In this document: in pieces, positions 39,286 through 48,541 of the stretch | Position numbering within the stretch: position 1 is the stretch's first letter | Layout: the number at the start of each line of letters is the position of its first letter | NCBI RefSeq assembly: GCF_020164455.1 | Contig: NZ_JAIQWW010000006.1 | Location: 62,001 to 126,000 of the forward strand | DNA length: 64,000 nt | From: Phyllobacterium chamaecytisi | GTDB lineage: Bacteria; Pseudomonadota; Alphaproteobacteria; Rhizobiales; Rhizobiaceae | Direction of reading: 5' to 3' | Notes under the pieces: model-generated | The model's database searches: none | Seen by the model: the letters and a program-made list of their open reading frames with translations, nothing else | What the model was told of the DNA's origin: nothing | Program-made: the position numbers and the translations under genes

Positions 39286-41054
39286 GGCTGCACCGTTTCA
39301 GGAAGAGGGGAACGCATGGCCGTCAACACGCCATCAGGCTGCGGCCGATCATAAAATGTATTAAGATCGCTCAGCACTCTACTATAGAGGACGAGTTTGG
39401 CTTCAGGGCCATCTCCAGGACCAATACCGTGACCGGCCTCATACAATTTGACCGGTACTTTCATTGCTGCCGGCAGCGCCGCAAGAACAAGTTCGGACTG
39501 ATAGAATGGCGTGTTGAGGTCGTAATATCCGTGCTGAACCAAAACTTTCAAATCAGAGTTGAGGCGAAGGCTCGCTGAGAGGTCGGGAATGCTTGATACT
39601 TCCCTGTCGGGCTTGATGGGATCATCGGGATGATGCGACCGGAAATCCCAATTGTCGATGACTTCGCCATTACTTCCCATGTAACCTAAATTGGAACTAT
39701 AGCCTATAAACTCGCGTTGATATCGTTGAGCAAGGGGGTCAAAAACGGGCCTACGGTCAAAGGCCGGATCGGTATCGGAAAGTTTGATAGTCATCCGCCC
39801 ATCGGCGAGCAACAACATCCTGTCTTCGCCTGAATCGAAGAACCAGCTGAATTCGAAGCTGTTCATGTTCGGTTCTTCTATCCAGGGATTGTTGGCTTTA
39901 CTGTCGCCAGGCGCGTAAATCTTACCTATGCCGGTCAGTCGATACAACCGGTCCAGGAAGGGCGGAGCCTCTGGCTGCTTGAGAAAAGCTTCCCATTTTG
40001 TCCGGTCTTTTACCTTTCTATTATCGACGCCACTGAACGACGAATAATAGTATTTGTTATAATCCCGGACAAATGCGCCTAAATCGTCCGGAATTGCCTC
40101 GATCGGCTTGCCGCTGCGTTCAAGGGATTTCTCCCAGTCAGCAACAACCGCTGCATAGGTCGGAAGATTACCGCCGCATGGTGCATCATTCGACAGACAA
40201 TCTGCTTCATAATCGAGAACCGGCGAGTTCAGAATCAAGCCGGCAAGAACGTTCTTTGAATCCTTCTTCTCGGTATATTTGGTCGTCCCGCTTTCAATCA
40301 GCATCCGCCCGATGATTGGAACGCGAATGCCGCCATATGAAACACCATAGAGATATTTGGGCGATTCCTGGCGTTGATTGGCGTTGATATATTGGATGAT
40401 GAAATCGGCGAGTACGCTTGCGTCATCATCGACTCCCCAAAAATCATCATTTTTATTTGGAAAGATGGCTTTGGAATAGCCCGTTCCAACCGGGTCAACG
40501 AAGACGAGGTCCGTCTTGTCGAGCAACGTGTTGGGGTTATCGGCCAACGCAAACGTCGGCGCATTCCAGTCGAACCGCATCGGTCCAAGGAAACCAACGT
40601 CCATCACTGCCGAAGCGCCGCCCGGCCCTCCATTGAAAATGAAGGTTACAGGTCGCGTGGTCTTTGGCAGGTCTAGCCGCGCATAGGCCGTATAGAAAAT
40701 TGCCGCCTTCCCAAGACTGCTCGCCGAAGCGTTGCCGGAACTTCCGGCCTCTAGATGGCCAGCGGTTACCGCGAATTGTATCGGATTGCCTTTCAAGTAA
40801 ATCGTATGAATTTTGCTGGTTGGCCTTTCACTGAATTCGTTCTCGTAAAACTTGCCCTCGGGGCCATAATCTGGATCACTCAAGAACTCAGGATGAATAG
40901 CGGGAATGTCCGGTTCTTGCTTAGCCTGCGAGAGATCCGGAATTTCAAACGTGCTGATAGCGGATCTACTGGCATCCTCGTCCTCAGAATCCGAACTCCC
41001 GCTGCACGACGCCAGAAAGACCGCCAGAAAAAGCCAGCACAGGCGAAAAAGCAT
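39282..41054 (-). CDS. S10-family serine carboxypeptidase-like lipoprotein (copy 1, no rod)
   Basis: A 590-residue protein. The lipobox LASC gives a lipid anchor near Cys17. A short acidic linker leads into the S10 peptidase domain from about residue 70. The oxyanion region is FNGGPGGAS; the nucleophile is Ser239 in YGVSYGG; the Asp is in HGYYDLNTP and the His in AGHGIGP. In carboxypeptidase Y the residue before the Ser is Glu and recognises the substrate carboxylate; here it is Val, so strict carboxypeptidase action is doubtful. There is no coiled coil, unlike the two other copies. An in-frame GTG at 41069 is an alternative start; GTGAGG before the ATG favours 41054. Confidence 0.85.
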   Translation of the reverse strand: MLFRLCWLFLAVFLASCSGSSDSEDEDASRSAISTFEIPDLSQAKQEPDIPAIHPEFLSDPDYGPEGKFYENEFSERPTSKIHTIYLKGNPIQFAVTAGHLEAGSSGNASASSLGKAAIFYTAYARLDLPKTTRPVTFIFNGGPGGASAVMDVGFLGPMRFDWNAPTFALADNPNTLLDKTDLVFVDPVGTGYSKAIFPNKNDDFWGVDDDASVLADFIIQYINANQRQESPKYLYGVSYGGIRVPIIGRMLIESGTTKYTEKKDSKNVLAGLILNSPVLDYEADCLSNDAPCGGNLPTYAAVVADWEKSLERSGKPIEAIPDDLGAFVRDYNKYYYSSFSGVDNRKVKDRTKWEAFLKQPEAPPFLDRLYRLTGIGKIYAPGDSKANNPWIEEPNMNSFEFSWFFDSGEDRMLLLADGRMTIKLSDTDPAFDRRPVFDPLAQRYQREFIGYSSNLGYMGSNGEVIDNWDFRSHHPDDPIKPDREVSSIPDLSASLRLNSDLKVLVQHGYYDLNTPFYQSELVLAALPAAMKVPVKLYEAGHGIGPGDGPEAKLVLYSRVLSDLNTFYDRPQPDGVLTAMRSPLPETVQP

Positions 41055-41268
41055 GGCGAAAAACCTCACAATATCGATTTGAATATGTTTCTGGTATGTT
41101 CTTCAAAAAATGATGCGCAAAATAGACTGTCGGACGTATTCAGGCTGGACCAGAACGCATTCGGCTCTTTGCGTCAACGTAGCAATTAGTAGGGTAAGGC
41201 GCCGCCAACTCCGGTCAATTGGTAGACTTTTTCCCCGCTTATACCCACATCCATGGCGGAGGTGATGA

Positions 41269-42648
41269 ATGGATACGATACCGACCGCTTTTGTCCCGCC
41301 GGCGCCAGTACCCCGTACCGGTCCGGTCGGCACATTGCAGCTTATCCGCACCATCTACCGCAATCCGCTCGAATTGTGGGGCGAGCCTTCCTACAATGAA
41401 CCCTGGGTTTCCATCGACTGGTCCTTCGCCCACACGATCATCGCCAACGATCCGGGGCTGATCCGCCATGTGCTCGTCGATAACGCGAAGAATTATAAGA
41501 TGGCGGCGGTACGCCAGCGCATCCTTCGCCCTATCCTGCGCGATGGACTGTTGACGGCGGAAGGCGATGTCTGGCGGCGTTCGCGCAAGGCGATGGCGCC
41601 GGTTTTCACGCCGCGACACATCGATGGTTTCGCGGAAAGCATGAAGCGCACGACCGATGTTTTCGCCGACCGCTACGATGGTCTGACTGGCACGACCGAT
41701 GTGTCGCGCGACATGACCATGCTGACCTATGACATTCTTGCGGACACGTTGTTTTCCGGAGAAATCGCCGGTGATCCGGACCAGTTTTCTCACGAGGTCG
41801 ACCGCCTGTTCGAAACCATGGGCCGGGTCGATCCTCTCGATCTTCTCGGAGCACCTGCATGGCTGCCGCGCTTCACCCAGATACGGGGCCGCCGCGCTCT
41901 CGCCTTCTTCCGCCAGATCGTCGCCAACACGATGGAGATGCGCAAGGCCCGCATGGAAAAGGAAGGCGACAAGGTCCCGAATGATTTCCTCACCCTTCTA
42001 CTGAAAGCCGAAGGCCCGCAGGGGCTTTCGCGCGCCGAGATCGAGGACAATATCATCACCTTCATCGGCGCTGGCCACGAAACCACGGCGCGGGCACTCG
42101 GGTGGACACTGTATCTATTGGCAAAGGCGCCATGGGAACGCGATCTGATCGAGCAGGAGATCGATGCCTTCATGGGTCAGCGCGAGGTCCCGCCACCGCA
42201 TCAATGGCTGGACGCCCTGCCCTTCACCCGCTCGGCATTCGAAGAGGCCATGCGGCTTTATCCCCCCGCGCCGTCGATCAATCGCGAACCGATCGAGGAC
42301 GACCAATACAAGGACCTGGTGCTCCCGAAGGGTGCCGCCGTCCTTGTCATGCCCTGGACTGTGCACCGGCATCGGCTTTACTGGGAAAACCCCGAAGCCT
42401 TCATGCCATCGCGTTTCCACCCGGAGAACCGCGACAAGATTGATCGATTCCAATATCTGCCATTCGGTGCCGGGCCACGTGTCTGCATCGGCGCAAGCTT
42501 TGCCCTGCAAGAGGCGATCATCGCTTTGGCGACCCTGCTGCATCGCTATCGCTTCGATATCGCAGAGGATATAAAGCCATGGCCCGTGCAGAAACTGACG
42601 ACACAACCCGACGGCGGATTGCCGATGAGTGTGACTGCGAGACGGTAG
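41269..42648 (+). CDS. Cytochrome P450
   Basis: A 459-residue soluble P450. The heme ligand is Cys406 in FGAGPRVCIG; the oxygen-binding I-helix reads GAGHETTA; the K-helix ExxR is in FEEAMRLYPP. There is no N-terminal membrane anchor. A good GGAGGTG precedes the ATG. No ferredoxin or reductase gene is near, so the redox partner and substrate are unknown. It resembles the fatty-acid or terpene hydroxylase side of bacterial P450s (CYP4/CYP102-like helices), a weak guess. Confidence 0.93.
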   Translation: MDTIPTAFVPPAPVPRTGPVGTLQLIRTIYRNPLELWGEPSYNEPWVSIDWSFAHTIIANDPGLIRHVLVDNAKNYKMAAVRQRILRPILRDGLLTAEGDVWRRSRKAMAPVFTPRHIDGFAESMKRTTDVFADRYDGLTGTTDVSRDMTMLTYDILADTLFSGEIAGDPDQFSHEVDRLFETMGRVDPLDLLGAPAWLPRFTQIRGRRALAFFRQIVANTMEMRKARMEKEGDKVPNDFLTLLLKAEGPQGLSRAEIEDNIITFIGAGHETTARALGWTLYLLAKAPWERDLIEQEIDAFMGQREVPPPHQWLDALPFTRSAFEEAMRLYPPAPSINREPIEDDQYKDLVLPKGAAVLVMPWTVHRHRLYWENPEAFMPSRFHPENRDKIDRFQYLPFGAGPRVCIGASFALQEAIIALATLLHRYRFDIAEDIKPWPVQKLTTQPDGGLPMSVTARR

Positions 42649-42669
42649 AGTTCGCGAGGTAGATGCCGA

Positions 42670-42847
42670 TTATCTCTCCCCTTGTGGGAGAGAAAGTGAT
42701 TTCAGCATCTTAGCCCTTGCTAAGTGCTAGAAATCACCAGAGAGGGGATTGCAATCATCGTACTACCCCCTCACTTGGATTTTCCAAGGATTTAGCAAAG
42801 AGGCTAAACCCAGGAAAATCCTTTCTCTCCCACAAGGGGAGAGATAA
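42670..42847 (+). repeat. 178-bp palindromic repeat, copy 1 of 3
   Basis: The element begins TTATCTCTCCCCTTGTGGGA and ends with the inverted counterpart, giving terminal inverted repeats of about 26 bp. Inside are two further stem-loops: CTTAGC/GCTAAG within AGCATCTTAGCCCTTGCTAAG, and GGATTTTCC paired with GGAAAATCC near the right end. There is no open frame for a transposase. It lies between the P450 gene and the Xre antitoxin gene. Confidence 0.9.
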
Positions 42848-42917
42848 CCGGCGCCACCACCACCCTTGATTTCACCAGAAATTTAATGTATATTTATTTC
42901 TAGTGAAAGGAACTCGC

Positions 42918-43304
42918 ATGCGAACCACTGCGCAACATATTGAAGCCACCCCAAGCAAGACCGCCGTCGTGTCCAAGGCGCTGCTGCGTTCCGCTGAATT
43001 GCTCGGCCTGACCGCCAGAGAGCTATCAACCGTCGTCGGTCTGTCCGAACCCAGCATTTCCCGGCTCAAGCGCAGCGAGAGTAGCGGCGGCCCGCTCACC
43101 GGCAAGAGCTATGAACTCGCACTCCTGTTCATCCGTCTCTATCGCTCGCTCGATGCCATTGTCGGCGGCGACGATAGCGTAGCACGGCAGTGGATGCGCA
43201 CTGACAATACCATGCTCGGCGGCAAGCCGCTCAACCGGATCAAAACCATTGACGGTCTCGCCCATGTCCTTGCCTATCTGGACGCCCGACGCGCTCCGAT
43301 CTGA
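42918..43304 (+). CDS. Xre/MbcA/ParS-type antitoxin
   Basis: A 128-residue protein: a helix-turn-helix-like N-terminal half (LGLTARELSTVVGLSEPSISRLKR) and the C-terminal toxin-binding domain of the MbcA/ParS family (ARQWMRTDNTMLGGKPLNRIKT). AAAGGAA precedes the ATG at 42918. It is followed by, and overlaps by 41 bases, a RES-domain gene, which is the standard pairing. Confidence 0.88.
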   Translation: MRTTAQHIEATPSKTAVVSKALLRSAELLGLTARELSTVVGLSEPSISRLKRSESSGGPLTGKSYELALLFIRLYRSLDAIVGGDDSVARQWMRTDNTMLGGKPLNRIKTIDGLAHVLAYLDARRAPI

Positions 43305-44025
43305 ATCGCGATCTCTGCATGGCGCCTGCTGGCGTCTGGTTGAAGCGCAGCACCGCGTTTCCACCATGAAGCTGGTCGACACGCTCGACGAGCAGGCCCT
43401 GCTTGAAGACGAGCTTGAAGCCACCAAGCCACCGCTTCCGCCGGCGTGCGTTCATCTGGACTACCTGCTGGCAACGCCGTTTCGCTATGGCCGCTATCCC
43501 GGTAATTCGCGCTTTCGACGTGAAGGTTATTCGCCCGGCGTCTTCTATGCCAGCGAGAATGTCGAAACCGCTGTCGCCGAAACCGCCTTCTACCGGCTGC
43601 TATTCTTTGCCGAAAGTCCCGCAACACCCTGGCCGCGCAACGCACTGGAGTTCACCGCGTTCGAAGCGCGCTACGCCACCACCAGCGCAATCGATCTGAC
43701 CGTCGCACCCTTTGCCGATCAGGCCGAGCGTTGGACTCACCTGACTGACTATTCCACCTGTCTCGACCTTGCTGACGTGGCGCATGAGGCGGATATAGAC
43801 CTTATACGCTATCAATCCGTGCGCGATCCACTTGGCGGGATCAATCTTGCGCTGCTTTCGTGCGGCTGCTTTGCCATGCCGAACCCGACGCGCATGACGA
43901 CATGGCGGCTGCATTTCTCCGGCCATGGCGTCAACGCCATCTGCGACCAGCCTGAAATCAGGCTTGGGTTGAGCCGAGAGATTTTTGCCAACGACCCGCG
44001 ACTGGCAGAAAAAACCAAATCATAA
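43264..44025 (+). CDS. RES-domain toxin
   Basis: A protein of about 253 residues with the RES domain, an ADP-ribosyltransferase-like fold; characterised members degrade or use cellular NAD+. The three eponymous residues fit R in YGRYPGNSRF, E in AVAETAFYR and S in YQSVRDP. The frame is open from 43249; I use the ATG at 43264, just before LPIWTPDAL, the usual N-terminus of the family. It overlaps the antitoxin gene by 41 bases. Confidence 0.87.
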   Translation: MSLPIWTPDALRSESRSLHGACWRLVEAQHRVSTMKLVDTLDEQALLEDELEATKPPLPPACVHLDYLLATPFRYGRYPGNSRFRREGYSPGVFYASENVETAVAETAFYRLLFFAESPATPWPRNALEFTAFEARYATTSAIDLTVAPFADQAERWTHLTDYSTCLDLADVAHEADIDLIRYQSVRDPLGGINLALLSCGCFAMPNPTRMTTWRLHFSGHGVNAICDQPEIRLGLSREIFANDPRLAEKTKS

Positions 44026-44039
44026 TTTCATTTTTCGGC

Positions 44040-44083
44040 TTGACAGATTCATAACTGTAGAGCTATGGATTAATTCATAGCTC
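44040..44083 (+). promoter_or_regulatory. Promoter and operator of the ArsR-type gene
   Basis: TTGACA at 44040-44045 is a good -35 box. The near-perfect 24-bp palindrome at 44060-44083 (GAGCTATGG...CATAGCTC, 22 of 24 bases symmetric) covers the expected -10 position (TATGGA). It ends 14 bases before the regulator start, so autorepression by the ArsR-type protein is likely. Confidence 0.7.
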
Positions 44084-44097
44084 ATGGGTTATCAATT

Positions 44098-44421
44098 ATG
44101 CACACAACAGCCGACGGTATTTTCCGCACTCTCGCCGACCCGACACGCCGCGCAATTTTCGAACAGCTGATGCGGCACGGCGAGCAAAACGTGCGGGTGT
44201 TGACGGAATATTCCGGTATCTCGCAGCCTGCCGTTTCCAAGCATCTCGGCGTGCTCAAGCTTGCCGGCCTCGTGCGGGATAGGCCCGACGGGCGCCAAAC
44301 CCATTATAGCGCGGAACCGAAAGGTCTTGCGCCGCTGATCGACTGGATGGGCCTCTACGGCGCATTCTGGCGTGAGCGGTTCGATCGTCTCGAAGATTTG
44401 TTAAACAGGATGGACCAATGA
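44098..44421 (+). CDS. ArsR-family regulator
   Basis: A 107-residue winged-helix repressor. The N-terminal FRTLADPTRRAIFEQLMRHGEQ and the recognition helix SQPAVSKHLGVLKLAGLV are typical of the ArsR subgroup paired with SRPBCC proteins. No cysteine metal site is visible, so it probably does not sense metal. Its stop overlaps the next gene as ATGA. A palindromic operator lies directly upstream. Confidence 0.92.
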   Translation: MHTTADGIFRTLADPTRRAIFEQLMRHGEQNVRVLTEYSGISQPAVSKHLGVLKLAGLVRDRPDGRQTHYSAEPKGLAPLIDWMGLYGAFWRERFDRLEDLLNRMDQ

Positions 44422-44867
44422 CCCAACATGCTACAGCTACAGCCACACGTTCTCTCATCATCGAACGGGAAATGCCGCACGCGCCGGAAAAAGTCTGGCG
44501 TGCACTCACCCAGGGCCCGCTCATCGCTGACTGGCTCATGAGCAACGACTTTGAGCCTGTCGTCGGTCACCGGTTCAACTTCCGCGCCCCGCCCATGCCG
44601 AACTGGAACGGCGTCACCGACTGCGAAGTCCTGGTGGTAGAACCGCCGCAACGCCTCTCCTATAGCTGGAGCGCCTCCGGCGACGAAGCGGCAAACGGCG
44701 TCAAGACCATCGTCACCTTCACGCTCACCCCCGTGAAAGACGGCACATACCTGCGCATGGAGCAATCCGGCTTCGGTCAAAACGACGAGGCCAACTATCG
44801 CGGTGCACAATATGGCTGGCAGAAATTCATCGGACAGCTGGACCACGTGGTTGGCAAGCTCGTCTGA
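44418..44867 (+). CDS. SRPBCC/AHSA1-domain protein
   Basis: A 149-residue START-like protein with an Aha1-type ligand-binding cavity. Motifs: EREMPHAPEKVWRALTQGPLIADWLM at the N-terminus, and GWQKFIGQLDHVVG at the C-terminal helix. Pairs of ArsR regulator and AHSA1 protein are frequent in proteobacteria; the ligand is unknown. A strong hairpin follows the stop. Confidence 0.9.
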   Translation: MTQHATATATRSLIIEREMPHAPEKVWRALTQGPLIADWLMSNDFEPVVGHRFNFRAPPMPNWNGVTDCEVLVVEPPQRLSYSWSASGDEAANGVKTIVTFTLTPVKDGTYLRMEQSGFGQNDEANYRGAQYGWQKFIGQLDHVVGKLV

Positions 44868-44881
44868 GCAGCAAGGGAAAC

Positions 44882-44911
44882 GCGACCATCTCAAACCGAT
44901 GAGATGGTCGC
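44882..44911. terminator. Bidirectional hairpin terminator
   Basis: Perfect 12-bp arms GCGACCATCTCA / TGAGATGGTCGC with a 6-base loop lie between the convergent SRPBCC and fghA genes. There is no T-run, but stem strength and position fit a shared terminator. Confidence 0.7.
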
Positions 44912-44917
44912 AGACGC

Positions 44918-45751
44918 TTAAGACAGTCTGTCAGCGTGCCAGGCGATATGATCGGCCATGAAGGTCGAGATAAAGAAATATGAGTGGTCGTAGCCGTCGC
45001 GCATGTTGAGCGTCAGCGGGATGTCGGCTTTGGCACAGGCCTCTTCCAGCAACCAGGGCCGAAGCCCGTCATCAAGAAAACCATCGGCCTTACCCTGATC
45101 CACCAGCAATTCGGGCACGCGGTAGCCGTCCTCGATTAGCGCCACGCTGTCATAGGCGCGCCACGCCGCTTCATCGCTGCCGAGATATTTCTCGAAGGCG
45201 GGACGCGACCAGCCCGCAACCATCGGCCGTGCGATAGGCGCAAAGGCGGACACCGACCTGAAGCGTTCCGGATTTTTCAAGGCCAGGGTGATAGCGCCGT
45301 GACCGCCCATGGAGTGGCCAAAAATGCTCTGCCGCGTCACGTCGACTGGAAACTGCGCGGCAACCAGTTCGGGAAGTTCATAGGCGATATAGCTCGCCAT
45401 ACGATAATTCGTCGACCAAGGCGCCTCTGTCGCGTCGAGATAGAAACCGGCGCCGCTGCCGAACTGCCAATTGTCCTTTTCATCGGGGACATCCTCGCCG
45501 CGCGGGCTGGTATCCGGGCAGATGATCGCAATTCCAAGCTCGGCGGCAACGCGGCGATATTCGCCCTTGTCCATGACGTTCTGATGAGTGCAGGTCAGGC
45601 CTGACAGGTACCAGAGCAGCGGCACCGGATGCTCCTTTGCCTGTGGCGGCAGGAAAACCGCGAAGGTCATGTCGCACTGGCAGGCATCGCTGCGATGGCG
45701 ATAGACGCCCTGGATACCCTCAAAGCTTTTGGCGATCGATAGCGTTTCCAT
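44918..45751 (-). CDS. fghA: S-formylglutathione hydrolase
   Basis: A 277-residue alpha/beta-hydrolase that splits S-formylglutathione into formate and glutathione, the second step of formaldehyde detoxification. The nucleophile elbow is GHSMGGHGA; the Asp is in VDQGKADGFL and the His in DGYDHSYFFI. Located in the same direction as adhC, two genes downstream. Confidence 0.95.
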   Translation of the reverse strand: METLSIAKSFEGIQGVYRHRSDACQCDMTFAVFLPPQAKEHPVPLLWYLSGLTCTHQNVMDKGEYRRVAAELGIAIICPDTSPRGEDVPDEKDNWQFGSGAGFYLDATEAPWSTNYRMASYIAYELPELVAAQFPVDVTRQSIFGHSMGGHGAITLALKNPERFRSVSAFAPIARPMVAGWSRPAFEKYLGSDEAAWRAYDSVALIEDGYRVPELLVDQGKADGFLDDGLRPWLLEEACAKADIPLTLNMRDGYDHSYFFISTFMADHIAWHADRLS

Positions 45752-45763
45752 AAATTCCCCTGA

Positions 45764-46414
45764 TTATTGGCCCAGCGAAACGATGACGTTGACAGCGGCG
45801 GCAACGAGCACCGTGTTGAAGACATATGAGACAATGGCATGTAGCAGATTAATCTTGCGCATATCTGTACTCGTGATCGCAGTATCCGATGTCTGGGCCG
45901 TCATGCCGATGACGTATGAGAAATAGAGAAAATCATAACCGCCGGGCTCCTTGTCGCCCGGGAAGTCGAGCCCGCCGACATGTTTGCGGGGCGTCTTCTT
46001 TGCACCCTCCGCCGTCTCGTCCGGCTGCCAGTAGAGGTGGGCATAATGGATGGCCGCCATCATGTGCACGGTGAACCAGCCGAGCGGCACTGCGGCCAGT
46101 GCCAGCGAGAGATCGAGCGGGTGCGGATCCTCGCCGGAATTGATCAGCACGAACAGCGAACTGACGGCGACGACGACCGTGCCGAAGGTCACCGCAAATA
46201 TGATCCACACCGGCTCGTCGGATTTGGCCGCGTTGCGGTGCAGGTATTCCGGCGTCAGTTTCCGGACCTTGATCATGGAGAGAACCAGATAAATCACGAA
46301 GAAGACATTGGCCGCGACGACATAGGCATTGCGTGGCGCAAAGAAGAGCGCCAGAGCGAGAGCGATGATGCCAACAAAAGCCGCCACATAGAAGGGATTA
46401 TGCCGCTTCCACAT
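45764..46414 (-). CDS. DUF1345 membrane protein
   Basis: A 216-residue membrane protein with about five transmembrane helices. The run YFSYVIGMTAQTSDTAITSTDMRKINLLHAIVSY near the end is the conserved core of DUF1345. Function unknown. It sits between the acetyltransferase and fghA genes with gaps of 6 and 12 bases, so it is a true member of the formaldehyde operon and may be functionally tied to it. Confidence 0.85.
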   Translation of the reverse strand: MWKRHNPFYVAAFVGIIALALALFFAPRNAYVVAANVFFVIYLVLSMIKVRKLTPEYLHRNAAKSDEPVWIIFAVTFGTVVVAVSSLFVLINSGEDPHPLDLSLALAAVPLGWFTVHMMAAIHYAHLYWQPDETAEGAKKTPRKHVGGLDFPGDKEPGGYDFLYFSYVIGMTAQTSDTAITSTDMRKINLLHAIVSYVFNTVLVAAAVNVIVSLGQ

Positions 46415-46420
46415 CGCTTC

Positions 46421-46890
46421 TCACTCCGTGGTCAGCGCGGCGGGGCGCTGCATGTCGACATGGGGAATCCCGTCCTCGAGATATTCTTCCGAGACCGGCA
46501 CGAAACCGAAGGATTCATAAAACCGCAACAACTGGCTTTGCGCCGATAGTTTGATCGGGCTTTCGGCATAGAGCCGCTCGCATTGTGCGATGGCCTCGAC
46601 CATGAGCCTGTCGCCAAGCTTCTTGCCGCGGTGCTCAGGCGCAACGACAACCCGCCCTATCCGGGCAGCAGGATCGGTTTTAGCGGGTTTGCGGATTCGC
46701 ACGCTCCCAACGAGATCGCTCCCGGAAAGCAGCCGCAGGTGCAGCGCATCCACATCCTTGCCGTCCAGCTCGGGATAAGGGCATTTCTGCTCGACCACGA
46801 ACACATCAACCCGCAATTTCAGCATGTCATAAAGGTCGCGCGGGCTAAGTTCATCCAGCCCGCTCAAGACAACCTTGACGTTCTCATCCA

Positions 46891-46891
<1 letters not shown>
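46421..46891 (-). CDS. GNAT acetyltransferase, ElaA-like
   Basis: A 156-residue acetyltransferase. The N-terminal LYDMLKLRVDVFVVEQKCPYPELDGKD is the signature of the ElaA group, and VVAPEHRGKKLGDRLM is the acetyl-CoA loop. The start ATG at 46891 shares its A with the adhC stop (TGATG). The substrate is unknown. Its coupling to adhC makes a role in the formaldehyde/glutathione pathway conceivable but unproven. Confidence 0.85.
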
Positions 46892-48003
<1,112 letters not shown>

Positions 48004-48158
48004 AAAGTCTCTCCCAATGCGTCTTGATCAATGCAACGTAGTGATTTGCTGGTTGCACTATCAGGATCGCACCAAGGGTCGTCAATCGGACCGGCGACAT
48101 TTCTCGCCGGAAATGGCGCGCTTCCCATGACGCGCCTTTTTGCCAAGGTGGCCGTTTC

Positions 48159-48530
48159 TTACTCCACGACCTGCACTTTCGCCGCTGCCCTCGCTCTGGC
48201 GGCAGGCAGGGGCGAGCGGACATCGAAGAAGGCCTGCACTTCATCGAAACTGGCATAGCCGTCATGATTACCGTCGATCTCGGTGAAATGATCGGCGACG
48301 AAGCCCCAGCCGGCATCGCTGGCAGCTTGCGTGGTCAAGAGGTGATTGGACTTTGCCGCAGCGCCGAATTTGGCACGCAGCTCCAGGTCAAGCAGCTTCT
48401 GGATCGAAGCCGCATCCTGCTTTTCCGTTTTGGCCCCAGGTTCCGGATCCCAAATGCGATCGCCGGCATGAACCGACCCGGCCATTGCGGTGAAGAGAAG
48501 TACGATGATGATGGTACGTGAGATGGTCAT
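48159..48530 (-). CDS. Secreted EF-hand protein, partner of the S10 lipoprotein (copy 2)
   Basis: A 123-residue exported protein with a signal peptide ending near SVHAGD. The single EF-hand loop DGNHDGYASFDE keeps the main calcium ligands at positions 1, 3, 5 and 12. The flanking block DAGWGFVADHFTEID and VQAFFDVRSP matches copy 3 almost residue for residue, and the protein ends VQVVE. It starts 11 bases after the S10 stop, and its ribosome binding site (AGGAGAG) begins within that stop codon, so translation is coupled. Confidence 0.8.
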   Translation of the reverse strand: MTISRTIIIVLLFTAMAGSVHAGDRIWDPEPGAKTEKQDAASIQKLLDLELRAKFGAAAKSNHLLTTQAASDAGWGFVADHFTEIDGNHDGYASFDEVQAFFDVRSPLPAARARAAAKVQVVE

Positions 48531-48541
48531 GGATCGCTCTC

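Noticed and set aside
42670-42847. Insertion sequence
   Set aside because: The inverted-repeat ends fit a mobile element, but the 178 bp hold no transposase frame; I call it a non-autonomous palindromic repeat instead.
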